Shown: positions 14,279-22,139, numbered from the stretch's first letter. The stretch is DNA of 22,141 bases from an uncultured Collinsella sp. (GCA_958407085.1 CATYHY010000007.1:1-22141), one strand, 5' to 3'. Notes: generated by a model not told the origin, from the sequence alone. Program-made: numbers and translations.

Positions 14279-14432
14279 GGGATGCCGCCCGCTCAACCAG
14301 CGCCGCCAAGCGTCCATCGGTGCCAGCACGCCAAAGTCCCACAATCGCCAGCACGATCGATAACAGCGCCACCGTGACGATGGCGTATTCGACCGTCGCC
14401 TGGGCAGATTCCTCACGCAGAATGCCATGCAT
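14214..14432 (-). CDS. Second small Flp-like pilin (pseudopilin)
   Basis: A 72-residue protein shaped like a Flp pilin: short leader (MHGILREESA), a QATVEYA motif, a hydrophobic helix (about 16-34, AIVTVALLSIVLAIVGLW), then a small Ala-rich tail. The EESAQxT(T/V)EYA block is almost the same as in the main pilin 530 bases upstream, but the helix and tail differ, so it is a diverged paralogue rather than a recent copy. AAAGGAGG lies 9 bases before the ATG, inside the end of the unknown membrane-protein gene. It may be a minor pilin or a second fibre subunit. Confidence 0.82.
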   Translation of the reverse strand: MHGILREESAQATVEYAIVTVALLSIVLAIVGLWRAGTDGRLAALVERAASHGVASTSVIDAAAGAKDIALY

Positions 14433-14433
14433 T

Positions 14434-14997
14434 TCACGATCCCTCCTTTGAGCTTATTGTTTGCGGGACCAGACGCACGGCGCGCAGACGACACGAAGCA
14501 TCGCCAGCATCCGCGGCAACCGTCACCATATCGACCCAGCCGCGCCCATCGCGCACGATGGCGCCCCATACGTTGCCCTTAATATCGAGATAGCCGCTCA
14601 GGGCGAGCTGGGCCGTTGGCACCTCGCGGTAGGCGCGTAACATATCCGCCGCTGCCTCGGTCATCGGTCGGTCCTCGGACCATGCAAGCCGGACCGCAAT
14701 CGCGTTGTCCTCAGGTGAATCCGTCGCAGTGCCAGACCGCTTGTCGAGCGTCCGCAGAAAGGTTTGCGCCGTGACAGCGACATCCGAATCGTCCGCATCT
14801 CGCATCTCATCTTTTTGAGACGCCACCGCCGAATCTGAGCCCGAATCGAAGGCGGCCCCAGGACGCTGCTGCCGCGCGGCGTTAAGCCCCCAAAGCACCG
14901 CCGCTATCGCCACGGTCAGGCAAGCAAACACCAGCAGCACCCCGATGGGGCGCTCGCCCTCTACAGGCTGTTGATGCCCTCGCTGATAGCGTTCCAT
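14434..14997 (-). CDS. Unidentified single-pass membrane protein in the Tad operon
   Basis: A 187-residue protein I do not recognise. It has a hydrophilic N-terminus, one transmembrane helix (about residues 17-39, PIGVLLVFACLTVAIAAVLW), a low-complexity acidic/Ser-rich linker (about 48-72), and a globular exterior domain of about 110 residues. The exterior part (QTFLRTLDKRSG...RLAWSEDRPMTEAA...LSGYLDIKGNVWGAIVRDGRGWVDMVTV) reads like a small extracytoplasmic beta-rich domain. The ATG at 14997 overlaps the flp gene by 37 bases, with only a weak AAGG upstream. A later GTG near the helix is possible. Its place between two pilin genes implies a pilus role. Confidence 0.7.
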   Translation of the reverse strand: MERYQRGHQQPVEGERPIGVLLVFACLTVAIAAVLWGLNAARQQRPGAAFDSGSDSAVASQKDEMRDADDSDVAVTAQTFLRTLDKRSGTATDSPEDNAIAVRLAWSEDRPMTEAAADMLRAYREVPTAQLALSGYLDIKGNVWGAIVRDGRGWVDMVTVAADAGDASCRLRAVRLVPQTISSKEGS

Positions 14998-15194
14998 AGA
15001 TCTTGGACCTTGCCCTTAAATGCGACAATGGCAATGATGGCGATCACCACGAGCACGCCGACCAAGATGGCGTATTCGGTGGTGCCCTGCGCACTCTCCT
15101 CCTGCAGTAGCTCCCCGGCATGCTGGCGAGCGCGAATTGACTGGCAAACAGCCCAGCTCCAGACCTTGCCAGCAACGTCAGTCATCGTGTTCAT
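14961..15194 (-). CDS. flp: Flp-type major pilin
   Basis: A 77-residue Flp/Fap pilin, the likely main subunit of the fibre. A long leader (about 35 residues, MNTMTDVAGKVWSWAVCQ...) ends in EESAQGTTEYAILVG. A continuous hydrophobic helix follows (about 42-58, AILVGVLVVIAIIAIVAF) and a short tail KGKVQDLWNAISEGINSL. With the conserved Glu-Tyr pair as mature positions 5-6, cleavage would fall after Ala (SA|QGTTEY), not the usual Gly. GGAGG lies 5 bases before the ATG, the best ribosome-binding site in the operon, which suits an abundant pilin. It starts 10 bases after tadC. Confidence 0.92.
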   Translation of the reverse strand: MNTMTDVAGKVWSWAVCQSIRARQHAGELLQEESAQGTTEYAILVGVLVVIAIIAIVAFKGKVQDLWNAISEGINSL

Positions 15195-15204
15195 GTATTC
15201 CTCC

Positions 15205-15846
15205 CTACATCATCCCGCCTGCTCCCAACAGCGGGCCCAATATGGACAGAAGCAACGCCGGCAAGATGAGTGTGCCGGTGGGAATCAGCAGCTTGACGGG
15301 CGCACGCTCGATCTCGCGCTCGACCGCGGCGCGATGAGCCGCACGGATCTCGCGACTTTGAGCGGCCAGCGTCTCGGCAAGTGGGGCACCCAGGGCGAGC
15401 GCCTGCCCCACCGTGATGGCAAAGGTCTCGAGCGCTCGCACGTCCAGGTCGCGCGCGGCGGCCAACAACTCGTCCTCACGCGTGCCCACGCCCACCTGCC
15501 ACGCCATGCAGGCCCGCTCAAGTCGAAGAGCCAGCACTGACCGGCGGTTGGCGCAGAAAATCTCAAGCGCCGCATCAAACGAAAGGCCGGCCGAAAGACC
15601 CAAGCGCACAACATCGATCATCTCGGACACTTCGCCGAGCGATACTCGCGCCGGGCCGCCCGCTCCAACCGCGCCCTTCATTCGCGCGGCCAGAGCATCG
15701 ACCACCGAGCGACCCGCGGCAGCGACCAGCACCGCCTCGCGCTTGCAGGCCTCTGCGATCTTGCGTGCATCCGCCCGATCCAAACCCGTCGCGACAAATA
15801 CACTCAGAGCGCACAGGCAAGCCGCAACTGCAACCGGGGCGCTCAT
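15205..15846 (-). CDS. tadC: Tad inner-membrane platform protein TadC
   Basis: A 213-residue type II secretion F-domain (T2SSF) protein. An N-terminal helix (APVAVAACLCALSVFVA) is followed by the F domain (about 65-170, with VRLGLSAGLSFDAALEIF and FAITVGQALALGAPLAETLA) and a C-terminal hydrophobic helix (LLIPTGTLILPALLLSILG). TadB and TadC together form the membrane base that the TadA ATPase works on. I chose the ATG at 15846, whose ATGA overlap with the tadB stop marks the start; the frame is open further upstream but inside tadB. Confidence 0.92.
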   Translation of the reverse strand: MSAPVAVAACLCALSVFVATGLDRADARKIAEACKREAVLVAAAGRSVVDALAARMKGAVGAGGPARVSLGEVSEMIDVVRLGLSAGLSFDAALEIFCANRRSVLALRLERACMAWQVGVGTREDELLAAARDLDVRALETFAITVGQALALGAPLAETLAAQSREIRAAHRAAVEREIERAPVKLLIPTGTLILPALLLSILGPLLGAGGMM

Positions 15847-16769
15847 AGCTCCACCCGCATAATGCGCCGGATAACCACCAGGGCAACGGCGTTGAGGGCA
15901 AGACCCAGCACCACAGTGCCCGCGCCGGCAGGCGTCGCAAGACCGCGACGAAAATCTGCCGAAAGCAGCGCCAACACCGCGCACATGCCCGCCGGCATCG
16001 CCGCGACCATGTGTGCCGACATACGCGCCTGTGACGTCTTAACATCCAGGCGGCGCTTGAGCTCAATGCGCTCCCCCACCATGCTCGACGCCTCGGACAG
16101 TAAGTCGGCAAGCGGAGCGCCAGTGCGCTGTGACACCTTAAGCGCCAAGGTCACAAGCGAAAGACCGGGGGCGTCGATGCGCACGAGCAAGTCATCGAGC
16201 GCGTCGGTCGCCGAGATGCCGCAATCGATCGCCGCCGCTACCCGCAAAAACTCGGTATGTACCGGCTCTTGCGCATGAGCGCCCACAAAGCGCATGCCCT
16301 GGGCCAGCGAATGTCCCGAGGCAAGCGACATGGAAAGTGCGGTAAACGCCTCGGGCATGGCCTCTTCTGCATCGTGTTGCTCGCGCCGGCTCTCAAAGCC
16401 ATCCCGAGCGGCGCCAACGGCAATCGGAGCAACAAGTCCCAAGGCAAATCCGAGGGGCGATAACGACACCATCGTTAGTAAAACGCAGCAGACACCGCTC
16501 GATAGCAGTAGAAACGCCAAACGCCCCGAAGCATCTTCAATCACGAGGCCAAGGCGATGCGCCGGAGCCAGCGATGCCCACGAACGGGCAATCTTTTTCA
16601 GCAGATCGTTTTCCACCAGCTTACGCGGCAGCTTCTCTGCCACCGTCTCGAGCGCCTGACGCGCCAGCTCCGCCGGCGGCACCTGCGGCACACGAGGTTC
16701 CGCCCCGCACGCCGTCGCAACAGAAAACCCTGCCAAACCCCCTACGACGAGGGGCACAGCGACCTCCAT
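15843..16769 (-). CDS. tadB: Tad inner-membrane platform protein TadB
   Basis: A 308-residue T2SSF-domain protein with an N-terminal hydrophobic segment (residues 4-22) and two central helices around 85-120. The F domain is cytoplasmic (about 135-255, with FTALSMSLASGHSLAQGMRF and LKVSQRTGAPLADLLSEAS), and a C-terminal membrane region follows (about 262-300). It is the partner of TadC in the Flp assembly platform. AGGAGG lies 7 bases before the ATG, inside the last codons of tadA, and the two genes overlap by 28 bases. Confidence 0.93.
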   Translation of the reverse strand: MEVAVPLVVGGLAGFSVATACGAEPRVPQVPPAELARQALETVAEKLPRKLVENDLLKKIARSWASLAPAHRLGLVIEDASGRLAFLLLSSGVCCVLLTMVSLSPLGFALGLVAPIAVGAARDGFESRREQHDAEEAMPEAFTALSMSLASGHSLAQGMRFVGAHAQEPVHTEFLRVAAAIDCGISATDALDDLLVRIDAPGLSLVTLALKVSQRTGAPLADLLSEASSMVGERIELKRRLDVKTSQARMSAHMVAAMPAGMCAVLALLSADFRRGLATPAGAGTVVLGLALNAVALVVIRRIMRVEL

Positions 16770-18070
16770 TCGTCCACCTCCTCTTGTGTGAGCGTCCCCG
16801 ACCGCAGGCCTTCTGCGATAAACGGCGGCTCGCGGTCAAGCGTCCAGGTGCGCTCGGCGGCATCGAAAGTCACATAGCGCTCGAGCTCTACGCCGCCCGA
16901 CGTGGCGCGACGCACCCCCGAATACGAGGAGACAAAACGCCTGCCATCGGCGTGGCGCTCGGACATCACGATGCCGTCGAGCGCCATGGCAATCTGCTCC
17001 TCGATGAGCTCGCTCGGCAGATCGATGCCATAACGTGCAAGCAACGTCAGACGCACCACGGTCTCCTGTTCTGAGCCCGCATGAAGTGTGGTGAGCGACC
17101 CGTCGTGGCCCGTGTTCATGGCCTGCAACATGTCGCAGCACTCGGCACCACGCACCTCGCCCACCACGATGCGGTCGGGGCGCATGCGCAGGGCATTAGT
17201 TACCAGGTCGCGGATCGTCACCGCACCCTCACCCTCAATTGAAGCCTCGCGCGCCTCTAGGCGCACCACGTGCGGATGATGCGCAAACTTGAGCTCGGCA
17301 GAGTCCTCGATCGTCACGATGCGCTCGCCGGTGGAAATCTCGCATGACAGCGCGTTGAGCAGGGTGGTCTTACCAGATCCCGTGCCTCCCGCAACCGCCA
17401 GGTCCTGTCGCAGCGACACCGCGCACGACAGCAGCTGCGCATACCAAAGCGGCAGTGACCCCAGCCCCACAAGCTCGTCCAGCGAGCAGATGCGGTCCGA
17501 GAACTTTCGGATGGTGAGAATCGGTCCGTCAATCGCCACAGGCGGAATCACCGCGTTGACGCGATAGCCCGTTTTGAGGCGGGCGTTGACGATGGGGCTG
17601 CGCTCGTCGATACGGCGGCCAAGTGGCGAGATGATGCGGTCGATAAGCACACGGATCTGCCCATCATCCTCAAACGCATGCTCGATGGGGTGCAAGACGC
17701 CGCCGCGTTCAAAGAAAGCCGAGCGGCAGCCGTTGATCATGATCTCGGTAACGGTGTCGTCCTCGATGAGCGGCTGCAACGGCCCCAAGCCCACCACGTC
17801 ATCCAAAATCTCGTCGATGATGGTCTCGCGCTCGGTCGTCGCGAGATCGGTCGGCTCTTCAACATTGAGCGCCGCCTCCACCGCGGGACGCAATTCCGAG
17901 CGGGCAAGTGCCGGGTCGATATAGGCGCTGATACGCGCCACTTCGTCGTAACCCATGCGGTCCATCACGGCGCGCTTGGTACGTCGTTTCACCGCGCGGC
18001 GACGCCCCGCATCTACAGGCGCTGCCTCCGCTGCAGCGCCGGCAGCCTTAATCCTTGTTTGCAGGCTCAT
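16742..18070 (-). CDS. tadA: Flp pilus secretion ATPase TadA/CpaF
   Basis: A 442-residue hexameric secretion ATPase that drives Flp pilus assembly at the cytoplasmic face. It has an N-terminal helical domain, then the RecA-like domain. The Walker A is GGTGSGKTT (228-236), the acidic box is IVTIEDSAEL (251-260), the Walker B is DRIVVGEVRG (299-308), and the His box is GHDGSLTTLHAGS (321-333). All key residues are present. The start overlaps the tadZ stop as ATGA. The length agrees with CpaF proteins (430-480). The basic N-terminal stretch (RRRAVKRRTKR) is not unusual. Confidence 0.96.
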   Translation of the reverse strand: MSLQTRIKAAGAAAEAAPVDAGRRRAVKRRTKRAVMDRMGYDEVARISAYIDPALARSELRPAVEAALNVEEPTDLATTERETIIDEILDDVVGLGPLQPLIEDDTVTEIMINGCRSAFFERGGVLHPIEHAFEDDGQIRVLIDRIISPLGRRIDERSPIVNARLKTGYRVNAVIPPVAIDGPILTIRKFSDRICSLDELVGLGSLPLWYAQLLSCAVSLRQDLAVAGGTGSGKTTLLNALSCEISTGERIVTIEDSAELKFAHHPHVVRLEAREASIEGEGAVTIRDLVTNALRMRPDRIVVGEVRGAECCDMLQAMNTGHDGSLTTLHAGSEQETVVRLTLLARYGIDLPSELIEEQIAMALDGIVMSERHADGRRFVSSYSGVRRATSGGVELERYVTFDAAERTWTLDREPPFIAEGLRSGTLTQEEVDEWRSLCPSS

Positions 18071-19716
18071 CGCTGATCACCCTCGCGCGACCAGGGAAGG
18101 CGAATACGCGGGCGATCGGTGCGCGTTGCACGGTCGGCGACTATATCGCTCCAAGGGCCGACGGCGCACCCCAGTTCCACGAGCATCTCGCGCGTGGCCT
18201 CGCGCACGCTGGTCGCAAAAGCGCTGGTCTGCCCCACTGCCTCGTCAGCGCGCCCAAACGCCATGAGCGCGGCGAGATCCTGCCCGCCATCGGCGATGCG
18301 AATCTTGGAGCTCAACGCACAGGCAATCTCAAAGCGCATGGCGACGTCCTCGTCTGCCCCGCGCGCACCGAACCGGTTGAACACGGCGCTCATGCGCGTG
18401 CGCGGCACACCTACTCGACTCGCCAGTTCAATGACGCGCGACGCCGATGTCGCGGACGACACCGCCGCATCGCCAACGACCAGGCAACGGTCGCTCGCCG
18501 CCACCGCAGCCGCCACGGCATCGCCCCAAAAGACCGAGGTATCGATAAAGACCACGTCGGATTCGCGACGCAGAACATCAAGTAGTAGCTCCACCGGACG
18601 TGCCATGAGCTCGGCTTGCTCGGGCGCCGCGACGGGACCCCAGAGCGTAACGCCCGGCGCCACGCGCATCGATGCGGCCACGATATCCGGCTCGGCAAGC
18701 GCGCCCGCCGCCGACGGCTCGATAAGTGCCGCCATATCTCGCGGAGCATCGACGCCTAACAAGTCGTAAAGGTTTCCAAACATCAGGTCCAGGTCGAGCA
18801 CGGCGGCACGCAAGCCCAACAGCGACGATGCGTGTGCCATGGTGGCAACGATCGTCGACTTGCCGCAACCGCCCGAACCCGAAATGGCGCAGATGACCGG
18901 AGCTCGATGCTGCGGAGCGGCAGCGTCTGCCGGCGGCATCGGAGGCGGCGGAGCGGGCGTCGGTGACAGCGCCCCCGTCTCCCCCGCCGCAACCACGCGC
19001 TGCGTCCAAGCCGGCATGGCAGCCTGTTCGGTCTGCGAGGCAGGCTCGTTCTGTGTAATCTGCTCATGCTGCATCAGCGACAACTCGCCGCACCCGGCAA
19101 AGCCCTCAACTTCGTCGAGTTCATCCGCCAGATTCACGCCGTGCACGTATCCCATATCTACAGCCGGGGAGTCGCCAGCGTGCTGCACTGGCCCTCCAGC
19201 GTCATCGTATACAAGGGGGTTCCGGGGGCGCCGACCATGCTCGGCTTCCGCTTTTCCATAATCATCAACACGCGGGCCTCTTGTAGCGCGAGGCGCCCCG
19301 GGTTCCCTATCAACAAAAGCATCGGGCTCAATCGTCATGCGCCGATCGGAATCAACCGCTCCCTCGCCCGCGCGCCCGTTGCCGCATATACTGTGCGCAG
19401 CGATGACCTCGGTCGCCCCCGCGCGAAACAACCCCTCGATATCCGACGGATCGAGTGCTTCTATCAACACGACCACGCGACTCACGCGGCCTTCGGCCGT
19501 CAGGCGCGCAACAGTCTTGCGCACATCTTCGGTATCAAACAGAGACGCCGCGATGATGGCAGCTCCGCGGCGCGACGGAAACGCCCGCGCCATGGAAACC
19601 AGCCCGTCCAGGTCACCCACGCGAAGCACCTGTGCACCCGTATCACGGCCCTCGACTTCCCGCTGCAACAGCCCGTAATCGCCGCACGCGCAGCACGCAA
19701 GCCAGATCGCCTTCAT
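18067..19716 (-). CDS. tadZ: Tad localisation ATPase TadZ/CpaE
   Basis: A 549-residue protein with a receiver-like N-terminal domain (about 1-110). A long, low-complexity acidic and Pro-rich linker follows (about 112-270), then a ParA/MinD-type ATPase domain (about 272-500). The P-loop is ISGSGGCGKST (about 278-288). It keeps Gly-Lys-Ser/Thr but lacks the extra lysine of the ParA motif KGGxGKT. DLDLMFGNL and VVFIDTSVFW are the next family motifs. TadZ marks the site of pilus assembly. I chose the ATG at 19716 (TGATG overlap with cpaB); a GTG three bases earlier is equally possible, with GGAGG serving both. Confidence 0.9.
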   Translation of the reverse strand: MKAIWLACCACGDYGLLQREVEGRDTGAQVLRVGDLDGLVSMARAFPSRRGAAIIAASLFDTEDVRKTVARLTAEGRVSRVVVLIEALDPSDIEGLFRAGATEVIAAHSICGNGRAGEGAVDSDRRMTIEPDAFVDREPGAPRATRGPRVDDYGKAEAEHGRRPRNPLVYDDAGGPVQHAGDSPAVDMGYVHGVNLADELDEVEGFAGCGELSLMQHEQITQNEPASQTEQAAMPAWTQRVVAAGETGALSPTPAPPPPMPPADAAAPQHRAPVICAISGSGGCGKSTIVATMAHASSLLGLRAAVLDLDLMFGNLYDLLGVDAPRDMAALIEPSAAGALAEPDIVAASMRVAPGVTLWGPVAAPEQAELMARPVELLLDVLRRESDVVFIDTSVFWGDAVAAAVAASDRCLVVGDAAVSSATSASRVIELASRVGVPRTRMSAVFNRFGARGADEDVAMRFEIACALSSKIRIADGGQDLAALMAFGRADEAVGQTSAFATSVREATREMLVELGCAVGPWSDIVADRATRTDRPRIRLPWSREGDQR

Positions 19717-20375
19717 CACTCGTCGCCTCCGCTCTTTTTGCCGCGCGCCGTGGCGGGAATCGTCAAGCTGACCGTTCCCTTGCCCGAGGCTCCCAGCAGT
19801 TCCTTGACGTCTTCGGGGTCAGCCGCCAGCGTCACCCATTCGATCTTGCCCTCGCGCGTGGCACCGGAATCCTCACTGGTATCGATCACGTACGCGCCGC
19901 ACAGTCGATCGGTTACGCCGTCTTTTTGCACATACACATCCACGTAGCTGCCCACGCCCGTAGCACCGCCGACCGAGTGCTCGGCATCGACCGCCACCGA
20001 AACGGCGACCTTGCCCTTAGGCACCTCGAGCTTGTGGCTCTCGGCCTTGGTGTAGACATTGCAGATCACGGCGTTTTTGGGAATACGCGAAGTCGTCACG
20101 TCGCCGCGCACCTGGCGCAGCTCGGTCGCCGCGTCACGCGGCAGCAGACTCGTCAGCCATTCCTGGGTTATGACATTGGTCTCATCGAGGGTCTCGCCCA
20201 CATCGATATCGCGCGCCGCGACGCATACCTCGGCGCGATCGCCACCGTACTTGGCCAAGGTCTCAGCCTGGACCTGTTCGGCTTGCGAGCGAATCGACGA
20301 GCCGTAAACCATGCAGAGCAGCGCAGCGAGCACGCCCGCGACCAGACTGATGGCGATGCGCTTGCTCTTGTTCAC
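19716..20375 (-). CDS. cpaB: Flp pilus assembly protein CpaB/RcpC
   Basis: First gene of the Tad operon; 219 residues. An N-terminal transmembrane anchor (about 6-25) is followed by an SAF domain (about 50-110, with ARDIDVGETLDETNV and SRIPKNAVI) and an RcpC-type domain (about 115-205, with VAVSVAVDAEHSVGG, GSYVDVYV). In diderms CpaB supports the secretin; with no secretin gene here it probably acts at the outer face of the membrane in the wall. I chose the GTG at 20375 because the ribosome-binding site AGAGGAG lies inside what would be the first codons of a longer form starting at ATG 20390. Confidence 0.9.
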   Translation of the reverse strand: MNKSKRIAISLVAGVLAALLCMVYGSSIRSQAEQVQAETLAKYGGDRAEVCVAARDIDVGETLDETNVITQEWLTSLLPRDAATELRQVRGDVTTSRIPKNAVICNVYTKAESHKLEVPKGKVAVSVAVDAEHSVGGATGVGSYVDVYVQKDGVTDRLCGAYVIDTSEDSGATREGKIEWVTLAADPEDVKELLGASGKGTVSLTIPATARGKKSGGDE

Positions 20376-20472
20376 GGCCGCTCCTCTCATGGCAGTGCCG
20401 GGCGAATGCCCGTACCACCATTGTCTGGGTGGTCAGAGTGCAAAGCGGCGCAATCGCGATCTCGGTTTTCGA

Positions 20473-20537
20473 TGTCAAACCAATCGCTGACCAAAAGCTG
20501 GCCAGCCCGTCAAGCTCGTGGCAAGGTTTTGGTCAGC
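20473..20537 (-). promoter_or_regulatory. Upstream region of the Tad operon with inverted repeats
   Basis: GCTGACCAAAA (20486-20496) and TTTTGGTCAGC (20527-20537) form a perfect 11-bp inverted repeat. A 10-bp palindrome GCTGGCCAGC lies between them (20497-20506). A further GTCAGC follows at 20540-20545. Just downstream on the minus strand is a consensus -35 (TTGACA, 20473-20478), but no good -10 box at the right distance (GATTGC). The layout suits a regulator-dependent promoter for the pilus operon. Confidence 0.45.
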
Positions 20538-20574
20538 ACGTCAGCAAACTGCATGTTTCGAGGCTTTTCCGCAG

Positions 20575-20610
20575 CAAAAAAGCCGTCTCCTGAACAGTTG
20601 GGAGACGGCT
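20575..20610 (-). terminator. Terminator of rsgA
   Basis: AGCCGTCTCC (20601-20610, minus strand) pairs perfectly with GGAGACGGCT (20581-20590), with a 10-base loop, followed by six T residues. It begins 18 bases after the rsgA stop and separates rsgA from the Tad operon, which must have its own promoter. Confidence 0.92.
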
Positions 20611-20627
20611 GTCATAGGAAAAATCAA

Positions 20628-21812
20628 TTACAGATGAACATCGGGATCGAGCATTTGAGCGCTCACGCGCATGGATGACGCCAAGTTTTGGAACGTTTCC
20701 AGGCGCAGGCTGTCAATCTGCCCGGCGTCCTCGGCCTCGCGAACGGCGCAGCCCGGCTCATGGGTATGCGTGCAATCGCCAAACCGGCACGCGCGCGATG
20801 CCTCGACAATCTCGGGGAAGGCGCGCGCCAGACCCCGCTCGTGACCCACGAGCGGTAAGCTGCGCAGGCCCGGGGCATCGGCGATCACGCCGGCGTCGCC
20901 CGGCAGCGCCACCATCACGCGCGCAACCGTGGTGTGACGACCTTGGTCATCACGCTCGCGCACGCCGCCAGTAGCCAGAGCATCGTGGCCCAGCAGCGCA
21001 TTGAGCAGCGTCGACTTGCCGGCACCCGACTCGCCCAGAATCATGGCGCAGCTCCCGGCAGGCACGCAGGAACGAACCTCGTCCAGGCCGCGCCCCTCGG
21101 CAGAGGACGTCACGATCACGCGCACGTCCGGACCCACCAGGCGGCGCACGCGGTCCAGATCGCGCTCGAGCTCCTCGGCATCGCAGCGATCAGCTTTGGT
21201 GAGCACCACCACCGGTTCGGCATCGCAGTCGAGCGCCAACACCAGCGAGCGCGCCACGCGGTCGAGCAGCACCTCACCGGCACCGAGCGCCTGCACGATT
21301 AGCACGCTATCCACGTTGGAGCAGAGCACCTGGCGCTCTCCACGGGCACGGCCGCGCCAACGCTCAAAGCTCGTACGGCGCGGCAGCACGCACTCAATCA
21401 CGCCCATATCGTGCCCGGGAGCGCGGCGCACCGCCACACGGTCGCCCACGGCAGGCAACAGGACCTCGTCCTCGCCGCGCGACTTGGCAAACCCCACGGC
21501 ATGCTCGGCGCGGAAGGTGTCGTCGGCAGTCGCCACCAGCGGAAACCCGCGATCCAAGCGCACCACGGCACCCAGCCGCATCTGCTCGGGCTCCTCGGCA
21601 TGTGCGCAGAAATCATCAAAGGCAGTCTGCTGGGTTTCATCGACTGGCAGGTCATCAAACGCCGGAACGTCCTGCAGCGCGTCGAGTCCCGGCACGCTTG
21701 CCAGCAGCTCCTCGGCAGATACGGGAGCCTCGGTCGCGAGCTTCCGACGACAATCACGCTTAGCCCGCGCCCCCGTCGTCTTTTTCTTCGCTTTAGCCTT
21801 CGCCTTGCCCAC
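20628..21812 (-). CDS. rsgA: Ribosome small-subunit maturation GTPase RsgA
   Basis: A 394-residue circularly permuted GTPase that checks late 30S subunit assembly. An OB-fold domain (about 78-145) precedes the GTPase motifs in permuted order: G4 TKAD (205-208), G5 SSA (236-238), G1 GESGAGKST (260-268) and G3 DAPG (312-315, where DTPG is usual). A zinc-binding domain follows, with Cys342, Cys347, His349 and Cys355. The first 78 residues are a Lys-rich then acidic extension beyond the usual length of about 300. The start is GTG, with GGGAGG 5 bases upstream. It is transcribed alone, between two terminators. Confidence 0.95.
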   Translation of the reverse strand: MGKAKAKAKKKTTGARAKRDCRRKLATEAPVSAEELLASVPGLDALQDVPAFDDLPVDETQQTAFDDFCAHAEEPEQMRLGAVVRLDRGFPLVATADDTFRAEHAVGFAKSRGEDEVLLPAVGDRVAVRRAPGHDMGVIECVLPRRTSFERWRGRARGERQVLCSNVDSVLIVQALGAGEVLLDRVARSLVLALDCDAEPVVVLTKADRCDAEELERDLDRVRRLVGPDVRVIVTSSAEGRGLDEVRSCVPAGSCAMILGESGAGKSTLLNALLGHDALATGGVRERDDQGRHTTVARVMVALPGDAGVIADAPGLRSLPLVGHERGLARAFPEIVEASRACRFGDCTHTHEPGCAVREAEDAGQIDSLRLETFQNLASSMRVSAQMLDPDVHL

Positions 21813-21854
21813 AAGCGCCTCCCAGCACCCAAAATCACAACTGAGCAGGTATTT

Positions 21855-21916
21855 TAAATCAAATAGAGCTGGCCGGGCAAAGCCCTAAATCAAAAAGAGC
21901 CGGTCGAGCAAACGCT
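21855..21916. repeat. Imperfect 31-bp tandem duplication
   Basis: 21855-21885 and 21886-21916 match at 24 of 31 positions, both starting TAAATCAAA. The second copy carries the left arm and loop of the strong terminator; the first copy has only a small hairpin (GGGC-AAA-GCCC form). It looks like a duplicated and decayed terminator half. Confidence 0.6.
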
Positions 21917-21926
21917 CGATCGGCTC
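21891..21926 (-). terminator. Terminator of the right-edge gene
   Basis: A 13-bp stem (21914-21926 with 21897-21909, one G-T-type mismatch) with a 4-base loop is followed by five T residues on the minus strand. It ends transcription coming from the gene whose stop is at 22071, about 145 bases upstream. Confidence 0.85.
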
Positions 21927-21961
21927 ACAAACTTTCCCTCAGCTTACGGTCCCGAGAGGTT

Positions 21962-22062
21962 GTCCGAAGGCCCGACCGCCGAGAGGGGTTTCTTCTGAGC
22001 GATCCCGCAGCGCGAAGCGCGAGGACCAGCGAAGAAGAAAACACGCAGGGGCGGGCCCGGAC
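21962..22062 (-). ncRNA. Nested hairpin structure in the 3' region of the right-edge gene
   Basis: Paired segments nest inside one another: 21962-21966 with 22058-22062, 21969-21974 with 22052-22057, 21989-21996 (TTTCTTCT) with 22033-22040 (AGAAGAAA), and a GCGC-GAA-GCGC hairpin at 22010-22020. No open frame is present. Together with the terminator at 21891-21926 this could be a 3'-UTR structure or a small RNA of about 175 bases. I do not recognise it as SRP RNA, RNase P RNA or tmRNA. Confidence 0.4.
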
Positions 22063-22070
22063 AGGTTAAC

Positions 22071-22139
22071 TTACTCCTTCTCGACCGCGCGCATGATCGC
22101 CTTGTAGATCTCCATCAGCGGGATGATCAGGAAGGCCAG
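22071..22139 (-). CDS. C-terminal end of an unidentified protein (partial)
   Basis: Only the last 22 codons and a TAA stop are visible. They read LAFLIIPLMEIYKAIMRAVEKE, a hydrophobic segment followed by a basic/acidic tail, which suggests a final membrane helix or an amphipathic end. The family cannot be named. The gene runs off the right edge of the window. Confidence 0.6.
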   Translation of the reverse strand: MAFLIIPLMEIYKAIMRAVEKE

